This document shows positions 34,736-46,027 of a DNA stretch of 55,784 nt, piece after piece. How positions within the stretch are numbered: the first letter of the stretch is position 1; every line of letters starts with the position of its first letter. This DNA comes from a bacterium (lineage in GTDB: Bacteria; Lindowbacteria; 2-12-FULL-62-27). A program made the translations under genes and the position numbers. The stretch spans positions 1 to 55,784 of the forward strand of contig JACQOF010000029.1 in the NCBI GenBank assembly GCA_016202645.1. The letters run 5' to 3'. The notes under the pieces were generated by a model, which was not told where the DNA came from, ran no database searches, and saw only the letters and a program-made list of their open reading frames with translations.

Positions 34736-35900
34736 CTCCCCCTCGATTCTGCTGAGAGGCATCGTCGAGACCCTCCCAGCGGGGGAACTGCTCGCCCGCG
34801 CCAAAAAGGGCCGGCTCCGCGTGAAATTCGGCGCCGATCCGACCGCTCCCGACCTGCACCTTGGACATCTCGTGGTCCTGCGAAAACTCCGGCAGTTTCA
34901 GGACCTCGGCCACACGGTGGTCTTCATCATCGGTGACTTCACCGCGCGGGTCGGAGATCCGTCCGGCCGGAACACGACGCGGCCGCCGCTCGCGCCCGAA
35001 ACCATCGAAGCGAACGCGCGGACATACCTCGACCAGATTTTCCGGGTGCTTGACCGGGAGCGCACAGAAATCGTCCGGAACGGGGACTGGTTCGGCAAGA
35101 TGGGATTCGCGGATATTCTGAAGCTGGCCGGTGAGCAGAGCGTCGCGCAAGTTCTGCACCGGCGGGATTTCAAGGACCGCATCGACGCCGGGGACGACGT
35201 GCGTCTGCACGAATTTCTGTACCCTCTCATGCAAGGGTACGATTCGGTGGCGGTCCGGTCCGACGCCGAGATCGGCGGCAGCGATCAGAAATTCAATCTT
35301 CTCGTCGGCCGCGACCTCCAGGAAAAATCGGGCCAGGTCCCGCAGGTGATTTTGACGATGCCGCTTCTGGTCGGAACCGATGGAAAACAAAAAATGAGCA
35401 AAACCTACGGAAACGCCATCGCCTTCCGGGATCCCCCGGAGGACATGTACGGCAAGATCATGTCGGTCCCGGACGACCTGCTCTGGGATTACTGGCTGCT
35501 CTTAACGGACCGTCCGGAATCGGAAATCTCGGCGGTGCGGGCCGCGTGCGCGTCCGGCAAAACCAACCCCCGGGACGCCAAAGCCGGTCTGGCCAAAACC
35601 CTCGTCGGATTTTTTCACGGCCCGGCCGCGGCCGCCGACGCGGAGAGCCATTTCGAAAGAGTTTTTGTCCGGAAGGACGCGCCCGAAGACATCGAGGAGT
35701 TCAAGGTCTCCGGCGGGGATTTGCCGGGCATTCTCACCGCCGCAAAACTGGCGCCTTCCAAAGCCGAGGCCCGCCGCCTTATCAACCAGGGCGCCGTTTC
35801 CATCAACGGCGTCCGCCACACCGGCGCCGCCTACACCCCCAAAGACGGAGACACCTTAAAGGTCGGCAAGCGCCGCTTCATCAAAATCCGGGTTGGATGA
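34704..35900 (+). CDS. tyrS: Tyrosyl-tRNA synthetase
   Basis: 398 residues. Class I signatures: FGADPTAPDLHLGHLVVLRK (HLGH form of HIGH) and GKQKMSKTYGN (KMSKS form). FLYPLMQGYDSV and GGSDQKFNLLVGRDLQ are typical of the bacterial TyrZ-like type. A C-terminal S4 RNA-binding domain (about 340-398) begins SKAEARRLINQGAVSINGVR. It charges tRNA-Tyr. It starts inside the coaX 3' end; an ATG there has only weak ribosome-site support. No T-box leader is possible because it lies inside an operon. Confidence 0.95.
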   Translation: MTSAKRDGPPDSPSILLRGIVETLPAGELLARAKKGRLRVKFGADPTAPDLHLGHLVVLRKLRQFQDLGHTVVFIIGDFTARVGDPSGRNTTRPPLAPETIEANARTYLDQIFRVLDRERTEIVRNGDWFGKMGFADILKLAGEQSVAQVLHRRDFKDRIDAGDDVRLHEFLYPLMQGYDSVAVRSDAEIGGSDQKFNLLVGRDLQEKSGQVPQVILTMPLLVGTDGKQKMSKTYGNAIAFRDPPEDMYGKIMSVPDDLLWDYWLLLTDRPESEISAVRAACASGKTNPRDAKAGLAKTLVGFFHGPAAAADAESHFERVFVRKDAPEDIEEFKVSGGDLPGILTAAKLAPSKAEARRLINQGAVSINGVRHTGAAYTPKDGDTLKVGKRRFIKIRVG

Positions 35901-35923
35901 GAACGAATTAAACGCGCCGGTCG

Positions 35924-35952
35924 TTGACTTTTACCTCGTCATGGCCTACCAT
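35924..35952 (+). promoter_or_regulatory. Candidate promoter upstream of the S1-domain gene
   Basis: TTGACT (35924-35929), a 17-bp spacer and TACCAT (35947-35952), in the 108-bp gap after tyrS. The leader would be about 50 nt and ends with an AAAGGGAG ribosome site at 35993-36000. Confidence 0.45.
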
Positions 35953-36008
35953 GGCCGGGTTTTGCGTCCGAAGCTGTTATCAGATCTTAAAGAAAGGGAG
36001 TGAGGTCA

Positions 36009-36419
36009 GTGTCGCTCAGCAGTGGTGCGGTCAGCATGGGGGAAGTGGTGGGAGTGGAGGTTGTCAAGATTGCGGATTTCGGGCTTTACGTGAAACTGCC
36101 CAACGGCCAGGAGGGCCTTGTGCATGTTTCTCAGATCGCCAACGAGTACGTTAAAAATATCAACGATTACGCCCGCATGGGGGACCATTTTTCGGTCAAG
36201 GTCATCCAGAACCGCGGCGGTCGCCTGGAGCTGTCGGCGAAGGAGGTCGAGCCGCTCCGCAAAAAGGCCGCGGGCGCGGACTCGGCGCGGAACGCGCAGG
36301 ACGAGTTTGAGGACAAGCTGAAGCGGTTCATGATCAATTCGGACCGGACCCAAGCTGACATCCGGCGCAACCGAGAGGCCCGCCGGACGGGCAAAAAAAT
36401 CAGCCGATTCCGCCGGTAG
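36009..36419 (+). CDS. Small S1 RNA-binding domain protein
   Basis: 136 residues from a GTG at 36009, 8 nt after an AAAGGGAG site; a GTG at 36000 and an ATG at 36036 are alternatives. One S1 domain (about 8-75): GEVVGVEVVKIADFGLYVKL, NGQEGLVHVSQIANEYV and GDHFSVKVIQNRGGRLELS. A basic tail rich in Arg (RRNREARRTGKKISRFRR) follows. It resembles the YugI/CvfD-type general stress proteins that bind RNA and ribosomes. It probably has its own promoter and begins the run leading to DUF501, upp and the atp genes. Confidence 0.85.
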   Translation: MSLSSGAVSMGEVVGVEVVKIADFGLYVKLPNGQEGLVHVSQIANEYVKNINDYARMGDHFSVKVIQNRGGRLELSAKEVEPLRKKAAGADSARNAQDEFEDKLKRFMINSDRTQADIRRNREARRTGKKISRFRR

Positions 36420-36432
36420 TATCGGACCCCGG

Positions 36433-37011
36433 GTGGAACCAAGGTCGGGGTTGCGGGATCGCCGGATCGTGTCTCGTCAGCTTTCCCGCCGGGACGTGGC
36501 GTCTTTCAAAGTCCGCGTGCGTTGCCCGGCGCGGTTTCCGATGGTCATTGAGAATCCCCCGGTGGTCGACCGGCCCGGCCGCCCGCCCCAAGTCTTTACG
36601 ACGCTCTACTGGCTGACGTGTCCTTTGCTCATCCGCCGCCTCAGCCGCTTTGAATCCGCCGGCTGGGTTCGGCGCCTGGACGACGCCGTCCGGCAAAACC
36701 GGGATCTCTCCGAGTCGATCGATGACGTCGGCCACGCCTACGCCTACCGGCGATTTCGGCGGCTGGGAAAAAAACGGTGGGAGAATCTGAGCCGCAGCCG
36801 TCCGAATCTGGCGGACTCCCTGAGGAACACCGGCATCGCCGGCGTCCGGCGCCCGGCCGGCAGTTCCGCGGCGCCCATCAAATGCCTGCATGCGCACGCC
36901 GCCTACCATCTGGCGGAGGGCGGTCATCCGCTCTTTGAAGCTTTTCCGGAACTTCTCACCGACGTCTCGTCCTGCCGGGACTGCGAAGTCCTGACCGCCC
37001 ATGCGCTTTAA
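36433..37011 (+). CDS. DUF501 family protein
   Basis: 192 residues from a GTG, 13 bp after the S1 gene. FKVRVRCPARFPMVIENPPV, then FTTLYWLTCPLLIRRLSRFESAGWV, and a C-terminal GVRRPAGSSAAPIKCLHAHAAYHLAEG motif rich in His and Cys are diagnostic of DUF501 (COG1507). The conserved Cys/His pattern (CLHAH, CRDC) suggests metal binding. The family is frequent in Actinobacteria and Firmicutes and of unknown function. It overlaps upp by 11 bp. Confidence 0.88.
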   Translation: MEPRSGLRDRRIVSRQLSRRDVASFKVRVRCPARFPMVIENPPVVDRPGRPPQVFTTLYWLTCPLLIRRLSRFESAGWVRRLDDAVRQNRDLSESIDDVGHAYAYRRFRRLGKKRWENLSRSRPNLADSLRNTGIAGVRRPAGSSAAPIKCLHAHAAYHLAEGGHPLFEAFPELLTDVSSCRDCEVLTAHAL

Positions 37012-37639
37012 ACAGCTTCATACCATCACGCACCCGTTGATCCGGGAGAAGGTAACCAAGCTCCGGGACCGCGCCACGCCCAACCGCGAGTTCCGTCAGC
37101 TGATCGCCGAAATCTCCGCTCTCATGGTCTTCGAAATGACCCAGAACCTTCTGACACGCCCCGTCACCGTCGAAACGCCGCTCGGCAAGCGTGCCAAGGG
37201 TGTGAAACTCGCCCGGCGGATCGCGCTCGTGCCGATCTGGCGGGCGGGACTTGGCATGCTCGAAGGCGTTCACCGGCTGATTCCGTCGGCCGGCGTCGGG
37301 CACATCGGGATTTACCGGGATGAAGTCACTCTTCAGCCGGTCGAATATTTCTGCAAACTGCCGCCCAACATCGCCGAGGCCCAGACCATCGTCATGGACC
37401 CGATGCTGGCCACAGGCGGGTCAGCGGCCCATGCCGTCTCGCTCTGCAAACGCGCGGGCGCCAAACATATTTCTTTTCTGTGCCTCCTGGCCGCGCCGGA
37501 CGGCTGTGAACGGTTTTTCGCGGCGCATCCGTCGACGCCGGTTTTCACGGCGGCCCTCGACGACGGCCTCAACTCGCGGGGTTACATCCTCCCCGGCCTC
37601 GGCGACGCGGGAGACCGGCTCTACGGGACGGAAAAATAG
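37001..37639 (+). CDS. upp: Uracil phosphoribosyltransferase Upp
   Basis: 212 residues. Substrate and PRPP motifs: LVPIWRAGLGMLEG near residue 80, the PRPP loop IVMDPMLATGGSAAHAV near 130, and the uracil-binding C-terminus RGYILPGLGDAGDRLYG. It salvages uracil to UMP. The ATG lies inside the 3' end of DUF501, and atpH follows after 2 bp. Proximity of upp to atp genes is seen in several bacterial groups. Confidence 0.96.
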   Translation: MRFKQLHTITHPLIREKVTKLRDRATPNREFRQLIAEISALMVFEMTQNLLTRPVTVETPLGKRAKGVKLARRIALVPIWRAGLGMLEGVHRLIPSAGVGHIGIYRDEVTLQPVEYFCKLPPNIAEAQTIVMDPMLATGGSAAHAVSLCKRAGAKHISFLCLLAAPDGCERFFAAHPSTPVFTAALDDGLNSRGYILPGLGDAGDRLYGTEK

Positions 37640-37641
37640 CC

Positions 37642-38175
37642 ATGGCCTCTTCAGCCGGTCTTCGGATCCTCGCCGGGCGTTATGCCCGGGCGCTGGCGGA
37701 GGCTTCCCCGAAAGATTTGTCGGCGGCGCAGTCCGCCCTGGAGGGTTGGCTGGAAACGGTCCGGCACTCGCCCGAACTCATCCGGGTACTCTCCAATCCC
37801 CGCATCCCCCGGCCCGGCCGGATTTCCATCGCGCGGGAGATTTTCGCGAATCTGTCCGCCCCGCCCGTCCTTCAAAACTTGGCGGCTCTCCTCATTGAAA
37901 AAAACCGGTTTTCGCTTCTGCCCGCCATCCACGCCGCCGTGCGCGATGAGCGGGAAACCCGCGACGGCATTTGCCGGGCGGTGATCGAGTCTCCCCGGGA
38001 AGTCCCGGAGGCCGTCCGCGAGCGGATCCGCTCGCGCCTGGCCGAAATTTTCAGGCGTCATGTTCAAATCGAGTCGCGCGTGCGGCCGAACATCCTCGGT
38101 GGCGTGAACCTCCGGATCGGCAGCCGTGTCTGGTACGGCAGCGTCCTCCACCGTCTCGAACAGGTGCTCCAATAA
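37642..38175 (+). CDS. atpH: ATP synthase F1 subunit delta
   Basis: 177 residues. [12 protein letters not shown] at the N-terminus, [21 protein letters not shown] in the middle, and the C-terminal [28 protein letters not shown] motif are typical of the delta/OSCP subunit, which ties the F1 head to the peripheral stalk. The stop shares one base with the atpA ATG (TAATG). The Fo genes (atpB, atpE, atpF) are not upstream, so the operon is split. Confidence 0.94.
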   Translation: MASSAGLRILAGRYARALAEASPKDLSAAQSALEGWLETVRHSPELIRVLSNPRIPRPGRISIAREIFANLSAPPVLQNLAALLIEKNRFSLLPAIHAAVRDERETRDGICRAVIESPREVPEAVRERIRSRLAEIFRRHVQIESRVRPNILGGVNLRIGSRVWYGSVLHRLEQVLQ

Positions 38176-39698
38176 TGTACATCAAGCCCGAAGAAGTCGC
38201 GTCCATTCTCAAGAAAAAAATCGGCGATGCTCCGGCCCAGCTCGAATCCCGAAGCGTCGGCGTGGTCCTCAACGTCGGAGACGGCATCGCCCGGATCCAC
38301 GGTCTCGATGAAGTCGGTTCCGGCGAATTTCTCGAATTTCCGAACGGCCTCTACGGCATCGCCCTCAACCTCGAGGAAGACAACGTCGGCGCGGTGTTGC
38401 TTGGCAACGATTCTCTCGTCAAGGAAGGCGACGAAGTCCGCGCCACCGGCAGAATCGCCTCCGTGCCCGTCGGACGCGGCCTCCTCGGGCGCGTCGTCAA
38501 CGCCCTCGGCCATCCGATCGACGCCGGCCCACCCATTCCCGTGGAGGAAACCCGGGCGGTCGAGCAGGACGTGCCGAACGTCGTGGAACGCCAGCCGGTG
38601 AAGGAGCCTCTCCAAACCGGCATCATGGCGATCGACTCGATGATCCCGATCGGTCGCGGCCAGCGCGAGCTCATCATCGGAGACCGCCAGACCGGCAAGA
38701 CCAGCGTGGCCCTCGACACGATCATCGCGCAGAAAGGCCAGAGCGTCTATTGCATCTACGTCGCCATCGGCCAGAAACGATCGACCGTCGCCAACGTCGT
38801 TCAGCTGCTCAAGGACCACGGCGCGATGGACTACACCGTCGTCGTCTCCGCGTCGGCCTCCGACCCCGCGCCGCTTCAGTACCTCGCGCCGTTTTCCGGC
38901 GCCGCGATCGGGGAATATTTTCGCAACAAAGGCGAGCACGCCCTCATCATTTACGATGACTTGTCCAAACACGCCGTCGCCTACCGCCAGATATCGCTCC
39001 TCCTCCGGCGGCCGCCCGGCCGCGAGGCCTTTCCGGGCGACGTGTTTTATCTTCACTCGCGCCTGCTGGAGCGCGCCGCCAAATGCAGCAACGAGCTTGG
39101 CGCCGGGTCTCTCACGGCCCTGCCGATCATCGAAACCCAGGCCGGGGACATTTCGGCCTACATTCCGACAAACGTCATTTCGATCACGGACGGCCAGATT
39201 TTCCTCGAATCCAATCTCTTCTATTCCGGCATCCGCCCCGCCATCAATGTCGGCCTTTCGGTGTCGCGGGTCGGCGGCAACGCCCAGACCAAAGCGATGA
39301 AGCAGGTCGCGGGCCGCCTCCGGCTGGAACTCGCGCAGTACCGGGAACTCGCGGCTTTCGCGCAGTTCGGGACGGAACTCGACAAGGCCACAAAGGCGAC
39401 GTTGAACCGCGGTGAGCGCCTGGTTGACCTTCTCAAGCAGGGCCTCTTCGCGCCCTACGCCCTGCCCGACATGGTCCTTCGCATTTATCTCGGCGTAAAC
39501 GGCCACCTCGACCGTCTGCCGGTGGAGAAAGTCCGGCCGACCGCGGACGAGTTCGTCCAGCACATGAGGCGCGTCCACCCCGATATCCCAAAGACGATCG
39601 AGGAATCCAAAGTGATTTCAGACGACCTCAAGGCCCGGATCGAGGAAGTCATCAAGACTTTCTTCGCGGGCCAGGACGCCAAAGCCCAGGCCGCATAA
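38175..39698 (+). CDS. atpA: ATP synthase F1 subunit alpha
   Basis: 507 residues, the normal length. Landmarks: [19 protein letters not shown], the Walker A loop [16 protein letters not shown] near 170, the [20 protein letters not shown] region with Walker B, and the alpha signature [17 protein letters not shown]. It forms the non-catalytic nucleotide sites of F1. It is followed by a 51-bp spacer holding an inverted repeat, then atpG. Confidence 0.97.
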   Translation: MYIKPEEVASILKKKIGDAPAQLESRSVGVVLNVGDGIARIHGLDEVGSGEFLEFPNGLYGIALNLEEDNVGAVLLGNDSLVKEGDEVRATGRIASVPVGRGLLGRVVNALGHPIDAGPPIPVEETRAVEQDVPNVVERQPVKEPLQTGIMAIDSMIPIGRGQRELIIGDRQTGKTSVALDTIIAQKGQSVYCIYVAIGQKRSTVANVVQLLKDHGAMDYTVVVSASASDPAPLQYLAPFSGAAIGEYFRNKGEHALIIYDDLSKHAVAYRQISLLLRRPPGREAFPGDVFYLHSRLLERAAKCSNELGAGSLTALPIIETQAGDISAYIPTNVISITDGQIFLESNLFYSGIRPAINVGLSVSRVGGNAQTKAMKQVAGRLRLELAQYRELAAFAQFGTELDKATKATLNRGERLVDLLKQGLFAPYALPDMVLRIYLGVNGHLDRLPVEKVRPTADEFVQHMRRVHPDIPKTIEESKVISDDLKARIEEVIKTFFAGQDAKAQAA

Positions 39699-39701
39699 TG
39701 T

Positions 39702-39749
39702 CCATTCTACGAAGCACACCCGAGCCGAAGGCGAGGTCCGCGAAGTAGA

Positions 39750-39753
<4 letters not shown>
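39702..39753. repeat. Inverted repeat spanning the atpA-atpG junction
   Basis: CCATTCTAC (39702-39710) pairs with GTAGAATGG (39745-39753), the latter containing the atpG start codon. There is no Shine-Dalgarno before atpG. A 16-codon frame (39698-39748) starts on an ATG overlapping the atpA stop and ends one base before the atpG ATG, so ribosomes may be handed on by re-initiation. Confidence 0.6.
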
Positions 39754-42210
<2,457 letters not shown>

Positions 42211-42216
42211 GGCGTC

Positions 42217-42627
42217 ATGAAGACGTTCACTCTGCGGATCGTCACGCCGAACCGCGAGATTTTCAACGGAGAGGTCGAACAGACGTGGCTGCCCGGCGCC
42301 GCCGGATATTTCGGAGTTCTCGCCGACCATGCGCCCCTCCTGGCCCTGCTTGACGCCGGCGCCGGATATTTCAAGGGGCCCCAGAGCGAGCACATCCTCG
42401 CGGTGACCGGCGGCTACGCGGAGATTTCCGAAAACGTCGTGACGGTCCTCGCCCGAAGCGCGGAATTCCTGGAGGAAATTGACGCCGACCGCGCCGATAA
42501 AGCGCGCGGCCGCGCCGCCGACAGGCTTTCCGCCGGCGCGCCGAACATCGACCGGGACCGCGCCCGGTCGGCGCTCCGCCGCGCCCAGGTAAGACTGAAC
42601 CTCATCCGCGCCAAACGGAGGGCCTGA
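42217..42627 (+). CDS. atpC: ATP synthase F1 subunit epsilon
   Basis: 136 residues, 6 bp after atpD. TLRIVTPNREIFNGEVEQTW and LPGAAGYFGVLADHAPLLALL with GGYAEISENVVTVLARSAEF form the beta-barrel domain; the C-terminal helical hairpin (Ala/Arg-rich) ends VRLNLIRAKRRA. It inhibits ATP hydrolysis and couples F1 to Fo. The stop shares one base with the next start (TGATG). Confidence 0.95.
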   Translation: MKTFTLRIVTPNREIFNGEVEQTWLPGAAGYFGVLADHAPLLALLDAGAGYFKGPQSEHILAVTGGYAEISENVVTVLARSAEFLEEIDADRADKARGRAADRLSAGAPNIDRDRARSALRRAQVRLNLIRAKRRA

Positions 42628-43223
42628 TGCGCCGTATTTTGTTTGCGGGTCTATCGGCCCTGTGCCTGCTCGCCGGTCCCGCCGCCGCGGATACGGCGCC
42701 CGCCCCGCGGCCGGAGTACTACGTCCGATTCGACACGGCCGTCTATCCGCCGCCGGGGAAAAAACCGTACAAAAAGGGTCAGCGGCTGGTCTACACCATC
42801 TGGATCGACAACGACGATCCCGGCAACGGCATGCAGGACATCGTGCTTCATCTCCCGCCTCTCCCCGCCGGCCAGCGGCTGGATCTTTCGGACAACCAGC
42901 CGCCCTATGGAAACATTTTTATCGACAGCCGGTTCGTCCAGCGGTCCGATACCCCGATCAATTGCCATGTCTTCTATATTTCCAACCCGGAGGGAGACAG
43001 ACGCCGTCTGACCTACAACACGCCGTCCTCCGCCATCGGCCGGGTCCTCTGGGTCTGCACTCGCGGGAATTCCGAGGAAGTCGTCGCCCCGCACAACGGG
43101 AACGACGACATCAATGCGAAGTCAGAGGCTGATGTCCGCTACGGCGCGCCGGTCGATGCCGACGAAATCTATTTCCGATACGCGGTGATTGTCGACCCGT
43201 TGCCGAAATTCCGGAAACGATGA
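42627..43223 (+). CDS. Exported protein of unknown function, beta-rich
   Basis: 198 residues. A signal peptide (first ~22 residues: LFAGLSALCLLAGPAAA) is followed by a single domain: KGQRLVYTIWIDNDDPGNGM, then DIVLHLPPLPAGQRLDL, suggesting a DUF11/Ig-like beta-sandwich as in many surface proteins. It has two Cys (in NCHVFYISN and WVCTRGN), possibly a disulphide. It is coupled to atpC (one-base overlap) and to the TPR lipoprotein (ATGA). A link to ATP synthase is unlikely; it begins an envelope-related subset of the operon. I do not recognise the family. Confidence 0.55.
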   Translation: MRRILFAGLSALCLLAGPAAADTAPAPRPEYYVRFDTAVYPPPGKKPYKKGQRLVYTIWIDNDDPGNGMQDIVLHLPPLPAGQRLDLSDNQPPYGNIFIDSRFVQRSDTPINCHVFYISNPEGDRRRLTYNTPSSAIGRVLWVCTRGNSEEVVAPHNGNDDINAKSEADVRYGAPVDADEIYFRYAVIVDPLPKFRKR

Positions 43224-44851
43224 CTTCCAAACTGGCCTGCGCCTTCGCGGCGGCCATGGTCCTCTCCGCCTGCGTATCGTCCCGGCCGTCTGGCCGCCCC
43301 GCAGCCGACGCCCGAGATCCGTCTACAGCCGCCTCGCCCGCCCGCTCTTCCGACGCCATACCGACCTCCGAGGCGCTGCTGGCCTGGAGCCAGGCCGTCT
43401 ACGCGTTTGAGCAGGCGCATTATTCCGAGGCGGCAAAATCCGCGGGGATCGCGATTGCCGGCGGGATGGACAGCATCGAGGCGCGGCTGTTGTACGCCGA
43501 GGCCCTGGCCTACAGCGGCGAGCTGGTCCGGGCCGAGTCGGTTCTATCGGACGTCATTTCGAAATTTCCGAAAGCGCCGCCCTCCGCGCATTTTCTTCTT
43601 GGGAAAATATATCTGATCTGGGGTAAAACCGAAAAAGCCGAAGCGGCCATCGGCCGCGCGTTCACCCACGGCGGGCAGGACGACGAGGCCCTCTACCAGC
43701 TCGGCGACCTTCAGCTCCGGCAGCGCTCCATCCCCGGCGCCATCCAGTCCTTCAAGACCTACGTCGACCGGAATCCGGAAGATCCCGAAGGCCTCACGCG
43801 CTACGCCGTCGCGCTTCTGGACGGCGGCCGCGCGGACGAGGCGGAAGCGGTCCTCAAGCGTCTTCTCGAAGTCGATCCCGACAACCGGCTCGCGCTCTTC
43901 AGCCTCGCCCTTCTGGCCGAACAGCGGGAGGAGCAGAAAAAAGCGGCGGGCCTATATGACCGCCTGCTGGATCTGGATCCCGGAAATATTGAAGTCCTTC
44001 TCCAGCGCGCGAATCTCGCCGAGCAATGGAAAGAATTCGACACCGCCATCAACCTTCGCACCCGGGCCGTCCGGGAGTCCCCGAAAAATCTGCAGAACCG
44101 ATACCAGCTCGGCCAGCTCTATATCGACGCCGGCCGTGAAACCGACGCCTACGAAGTCTTCAAGGAACTCGCCCGTGATCTTCCGGAACTCGGTCAGCCC
44201 TACGTCCAGATGGGATACATCGAAATCCGCCGGGGCCGGCATGCCCAGGCCATCACTCTGCTTCGGTCGGCTGCCGACCGGATGCCGGACAACGCCGAAA
44301 TTCCGACCATGATCGGATACACATATCTGGCGATGAAGGCCGACACTCTTGCCGTGCCGGCTTTCGAGCGGGCCATCCGGCTCGATTCCAAGAACGTCGA
44401 AATCCTGTTCGCGCTCGGCGAAGTCCAGTACAGGCTCGGTGACAACCGGTCGGCGATCCGGACGTTTCAGAAAATTCTCAATCTCAAATCCGACCATGCC
44501 GCCGCCCTCAATTTTCTGGGATACATCTACGCCGAAAAAGGCATCCGGCTGGCCGAAGCCGAACGGATGGTGAAAAAAGCCCTGAAGGTCGAACCGATGA
44601 ACGCCTACTATCTCGACAGCCTCGGCTGGATTTATTTTAAGAAAGGCAGGATACGGCTCGCTCTCGAATATCTCGACCGGGCATCCCGCATCCTCTCGGA
44701 CGCCGTGATCTTCGAACACCTCGGCGACGTCCATGCGGCCCTCGGGTCGATCCCGGAAGCCCGGGACTCCTACCGCCGGTCCCTCGAAAAAACCAACAGC
44801 CGGACGGTCGAGGACAAGCTCAGAACTCTCGGCGTCGGCGTGGGACCCTGA
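43220..44851 (+). CDS. TPR-repeat lipoprotein
   Basis: 543 residues. Signal peptide with lipobox LSAC (Cys about residue 18), a Ser/Pro/Ala-rich linker, then at least 10 TPR units from about residue 50 to the end, such as LLYAEALAYSGELVRAESVL and ALNFLGYIYAEKGIRLAEAE. The arrangement resembles the large TPR lipoproteins found just upstream of ispE in several diderm bacteria (in Proteobacteria the neighbour there is the lipoprotein gene lolB). It lies in the periplasm facing the membrane and probably organises envelope assembly. The stop overlaps the ispE start. Confidence 0.82.
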   Translation: MTSKLACAFAAAMVLSACVSSRPSGRPAADARDPSTAASPARSSDAIPTSEALLAWSQAVYAFEQAHYSEAAKSAGIAIAGGMDSIEARLLYAEALAYSGELVRAESVLSDVISKFPKAPPSAHFLLGKIYLIWGKTEKAEAAIGRAFTHGGQDDEALYQLGDLQLRQRSIPGAIQSFKTYVDRNPEDPEGLTRYAVALLDGGRADEAEAVLKRLLEVDPDNRLALFSLALLAEQREEQKKAAGLYDRLLDLDPGNIEVLLQRANLAEQWKEFDTAINLRTRAVRESPKNLQNRYQLGQLYIDAGRETDAYEVFKELARDLPELGQPYVQMGYIEIRRGRHAQAITLLRSAADRMPDNAEIPTMIGYTYLAMKADTLAVPAFERAIRLDSKNVEILFALGEVQYRLGDNRSAIRTFQKILNLKSDHAAALNFLGYIYAEKGIRLAEAERMVKKALKVEPMNAYYLDSLGWIYFKKGRIRLALEYLDRASRILSDAVIFEHLGDVHAALGSIPEARDSYRRSLEKTNSRTVEDKLRTLGVGVGP

Positions 44852-45762
44852 CCGCCGCCGAAGTCACAGTCCGGGCCTTCGCCAAGATCAATCTGGCCCT
44901 GCGGGTCGGCCCACCCGCCCCGGACGGATATCATCCGATCCTCACTCTCTTTCAGTCGATTTCCCTCCACGACCGGTTGAGCGTCCGGTACAACCCGGCA
45001 GGCCGCGCAGGCCTGACTCTTGATGTCACCGGCGCGCGAATTCCCGCGGACCGGCGGAACACCGTCTACCGAGCATGGGAATTTTTGCGGCGTCGATTCC
45101 CCCCGGCACGCCGCGGCGCGTTCGCCGTCATCCTGCGAAAACGCATCCCATCCGGTTCGGGTTTGGGCGGCGCCAGCGCCGATGCCGCGGCATTCCTGTC
45201 CGCGTCCGCTCGGCTCCTCGGCGAGAATCTTCCGGCCGGCCCCGCATTCCTGTCCCGCGTGTCGCGCGAAATCGGCGCGGACGTTCCCTTCTGCCTGCGC
45301 GGCGCCGCCGCCGTCGGGCGCGGCCGCGGAGAGCGCTTGACTCCCATCAGGCCTCTGCCGCGCCGCCGCGTGATCATCGCCGTTCCACGGAAAAAAATTC
45401 TCACGCGCGCGGCGTACCTCGCCCTGGACCGCGCGCGGCCGAAAAACTTGACATTCTCCGCGGGTGTCCATACTCTTGACTGGGTGGTGGACGCTGTCCG
45501 TAAAAGCCATGCGGTGGAGTTTCCGCTGAACGATTTTCAAGTCCCGGCCTGCCGGTCGCATCCGGAGCTGGCCCGAATCGCCGCCGTGTTTTCCCGGGAA
45601 GGTTTCTCCGGAATGACCGGCAGCGGCTCGGCCTTCTTTGCCTTGCCGGTTCGGCCGGGCGCGCTATCGCGCCTTAAAGCGGCCCTGCCCGGTGTTCGGA
45701 TTTTGGAGTCGGTATTTGTGTCAAGGGGGTATGACGGTGGAAGTATCGGAGGTGCGGATTAA
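44848..45762 (+). CDS. ispE: 4-diphosphocytidyl-2-C-methyl-D-erythritol kinase IspE, apparent CTG start
   Basis: 304 residues if begun at CTG 44848. GHMP-kinase motifs: AFAKINLALRV near residue 10, PDGYHPILTLFQSI, PSGSGLGGASADAAAFL (ATP loop) near 100, IGADVPFCLRG, and the C-terminal GFSGMTGSGSAFFAL. It phosphorylates CDP-methylerythritol in the MEP isoprenoid route. Conserved sequence begins right after 44848, yet no ATG, GTG or TTG occurs in frame there or for over 200 bp upstream. The only later start, GTG/ATG-like codons near 44977, would delete the AKINL motif. CTG overlaps the upstream TGA (CTGA), fitting coupled initiation. Confidence 0.88.
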   Translation: MTAAEVTVRAFAKINLALRVGPPAPDGYHPILTLFQSISLHDRLSVRYNPAGRAGLTLDVTGARIPADRRNTVYRAWEFLRRRFPPARRGAFAVILRKRIPSGSGLGGASADAAAFLSASARLLGENLPAGPAFLSRVSREIGADVPFCLRGAAAVGRGRGERLTPIRPLPRRRVIIAVPRKKILTRAAYLALDRARPKNLTFSAGVHTLDWVVDAVRKSHAVEFPLNDFQVPACRSHPELARIAAVFSREGFSGMTGSGSAFFALPVRPGALSRLKAALPGVRILESVFVSRGYDGGSIGGAD

Positions 45763-46027
45763 AAAAATCGCGCGTGATGTGGACCCAAACGCCCGGGAAC
45801 AGCTCCTGGCCTGGGCCTCCGTCACCTTTGACGGCGCCTTCGTCGTTCACAATTTGAGGATTGTCGAAACCCTCAAGGGCCTGGCCGTCTTCATGCCCTC
45901 CCGAAAAATGAAGGACGGCGAAATGAAGGACGTCGCCCACCCCCTCAACATCGAAACCCGCCGGAAAATCGAACAGGCGGTCCTGGCCGAATACAAGAAA
46001 CAATCCGCCGTCAATCCATCGGCGTAA
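45731..46027 (+). CDS. spoVG: SpoVG family DNA/RNA-binding regulator
   Basis: 98 residues. VSEVRIKKIARD, LLAWASVTFDGAFVVHNLRIV, GLAVFMPSRKMKDGEMKDVAHPLN and ETRRKIEQAVL are textbook SpoVG. In Firmicutes it modulates sporulation, division and virulence genes and binds nucleic acid; it also occurs in non-spore-formers. The ATG has an AAGGGGGT site and lies 31 bp inside ispE. The ispE-spoVG proximity recalls Bacillus. The 3' end overlaps the convergent FAD-oxidoreductase gene by 17 bp. Confidence 0.94.
   Translation: MTVEVSEVRIKKIARDVDPNAREQLLAWASVTFDGAFVVHNLRIVETLKGLAVFMPSRKMKDGEMKDVAHPLNIETRRKIEQAVLAEYKKQSAVNPSA

Noticed and set aside
38064-39578. 504-codon open frame antisense to atpA
   Set aside because: It mirrors the atpA codon pattern of a GC-rich gene, has no ribosome site and reads as Arg/Asp/Val-rich low-complexity sequence; atpA is certain on the other strand.
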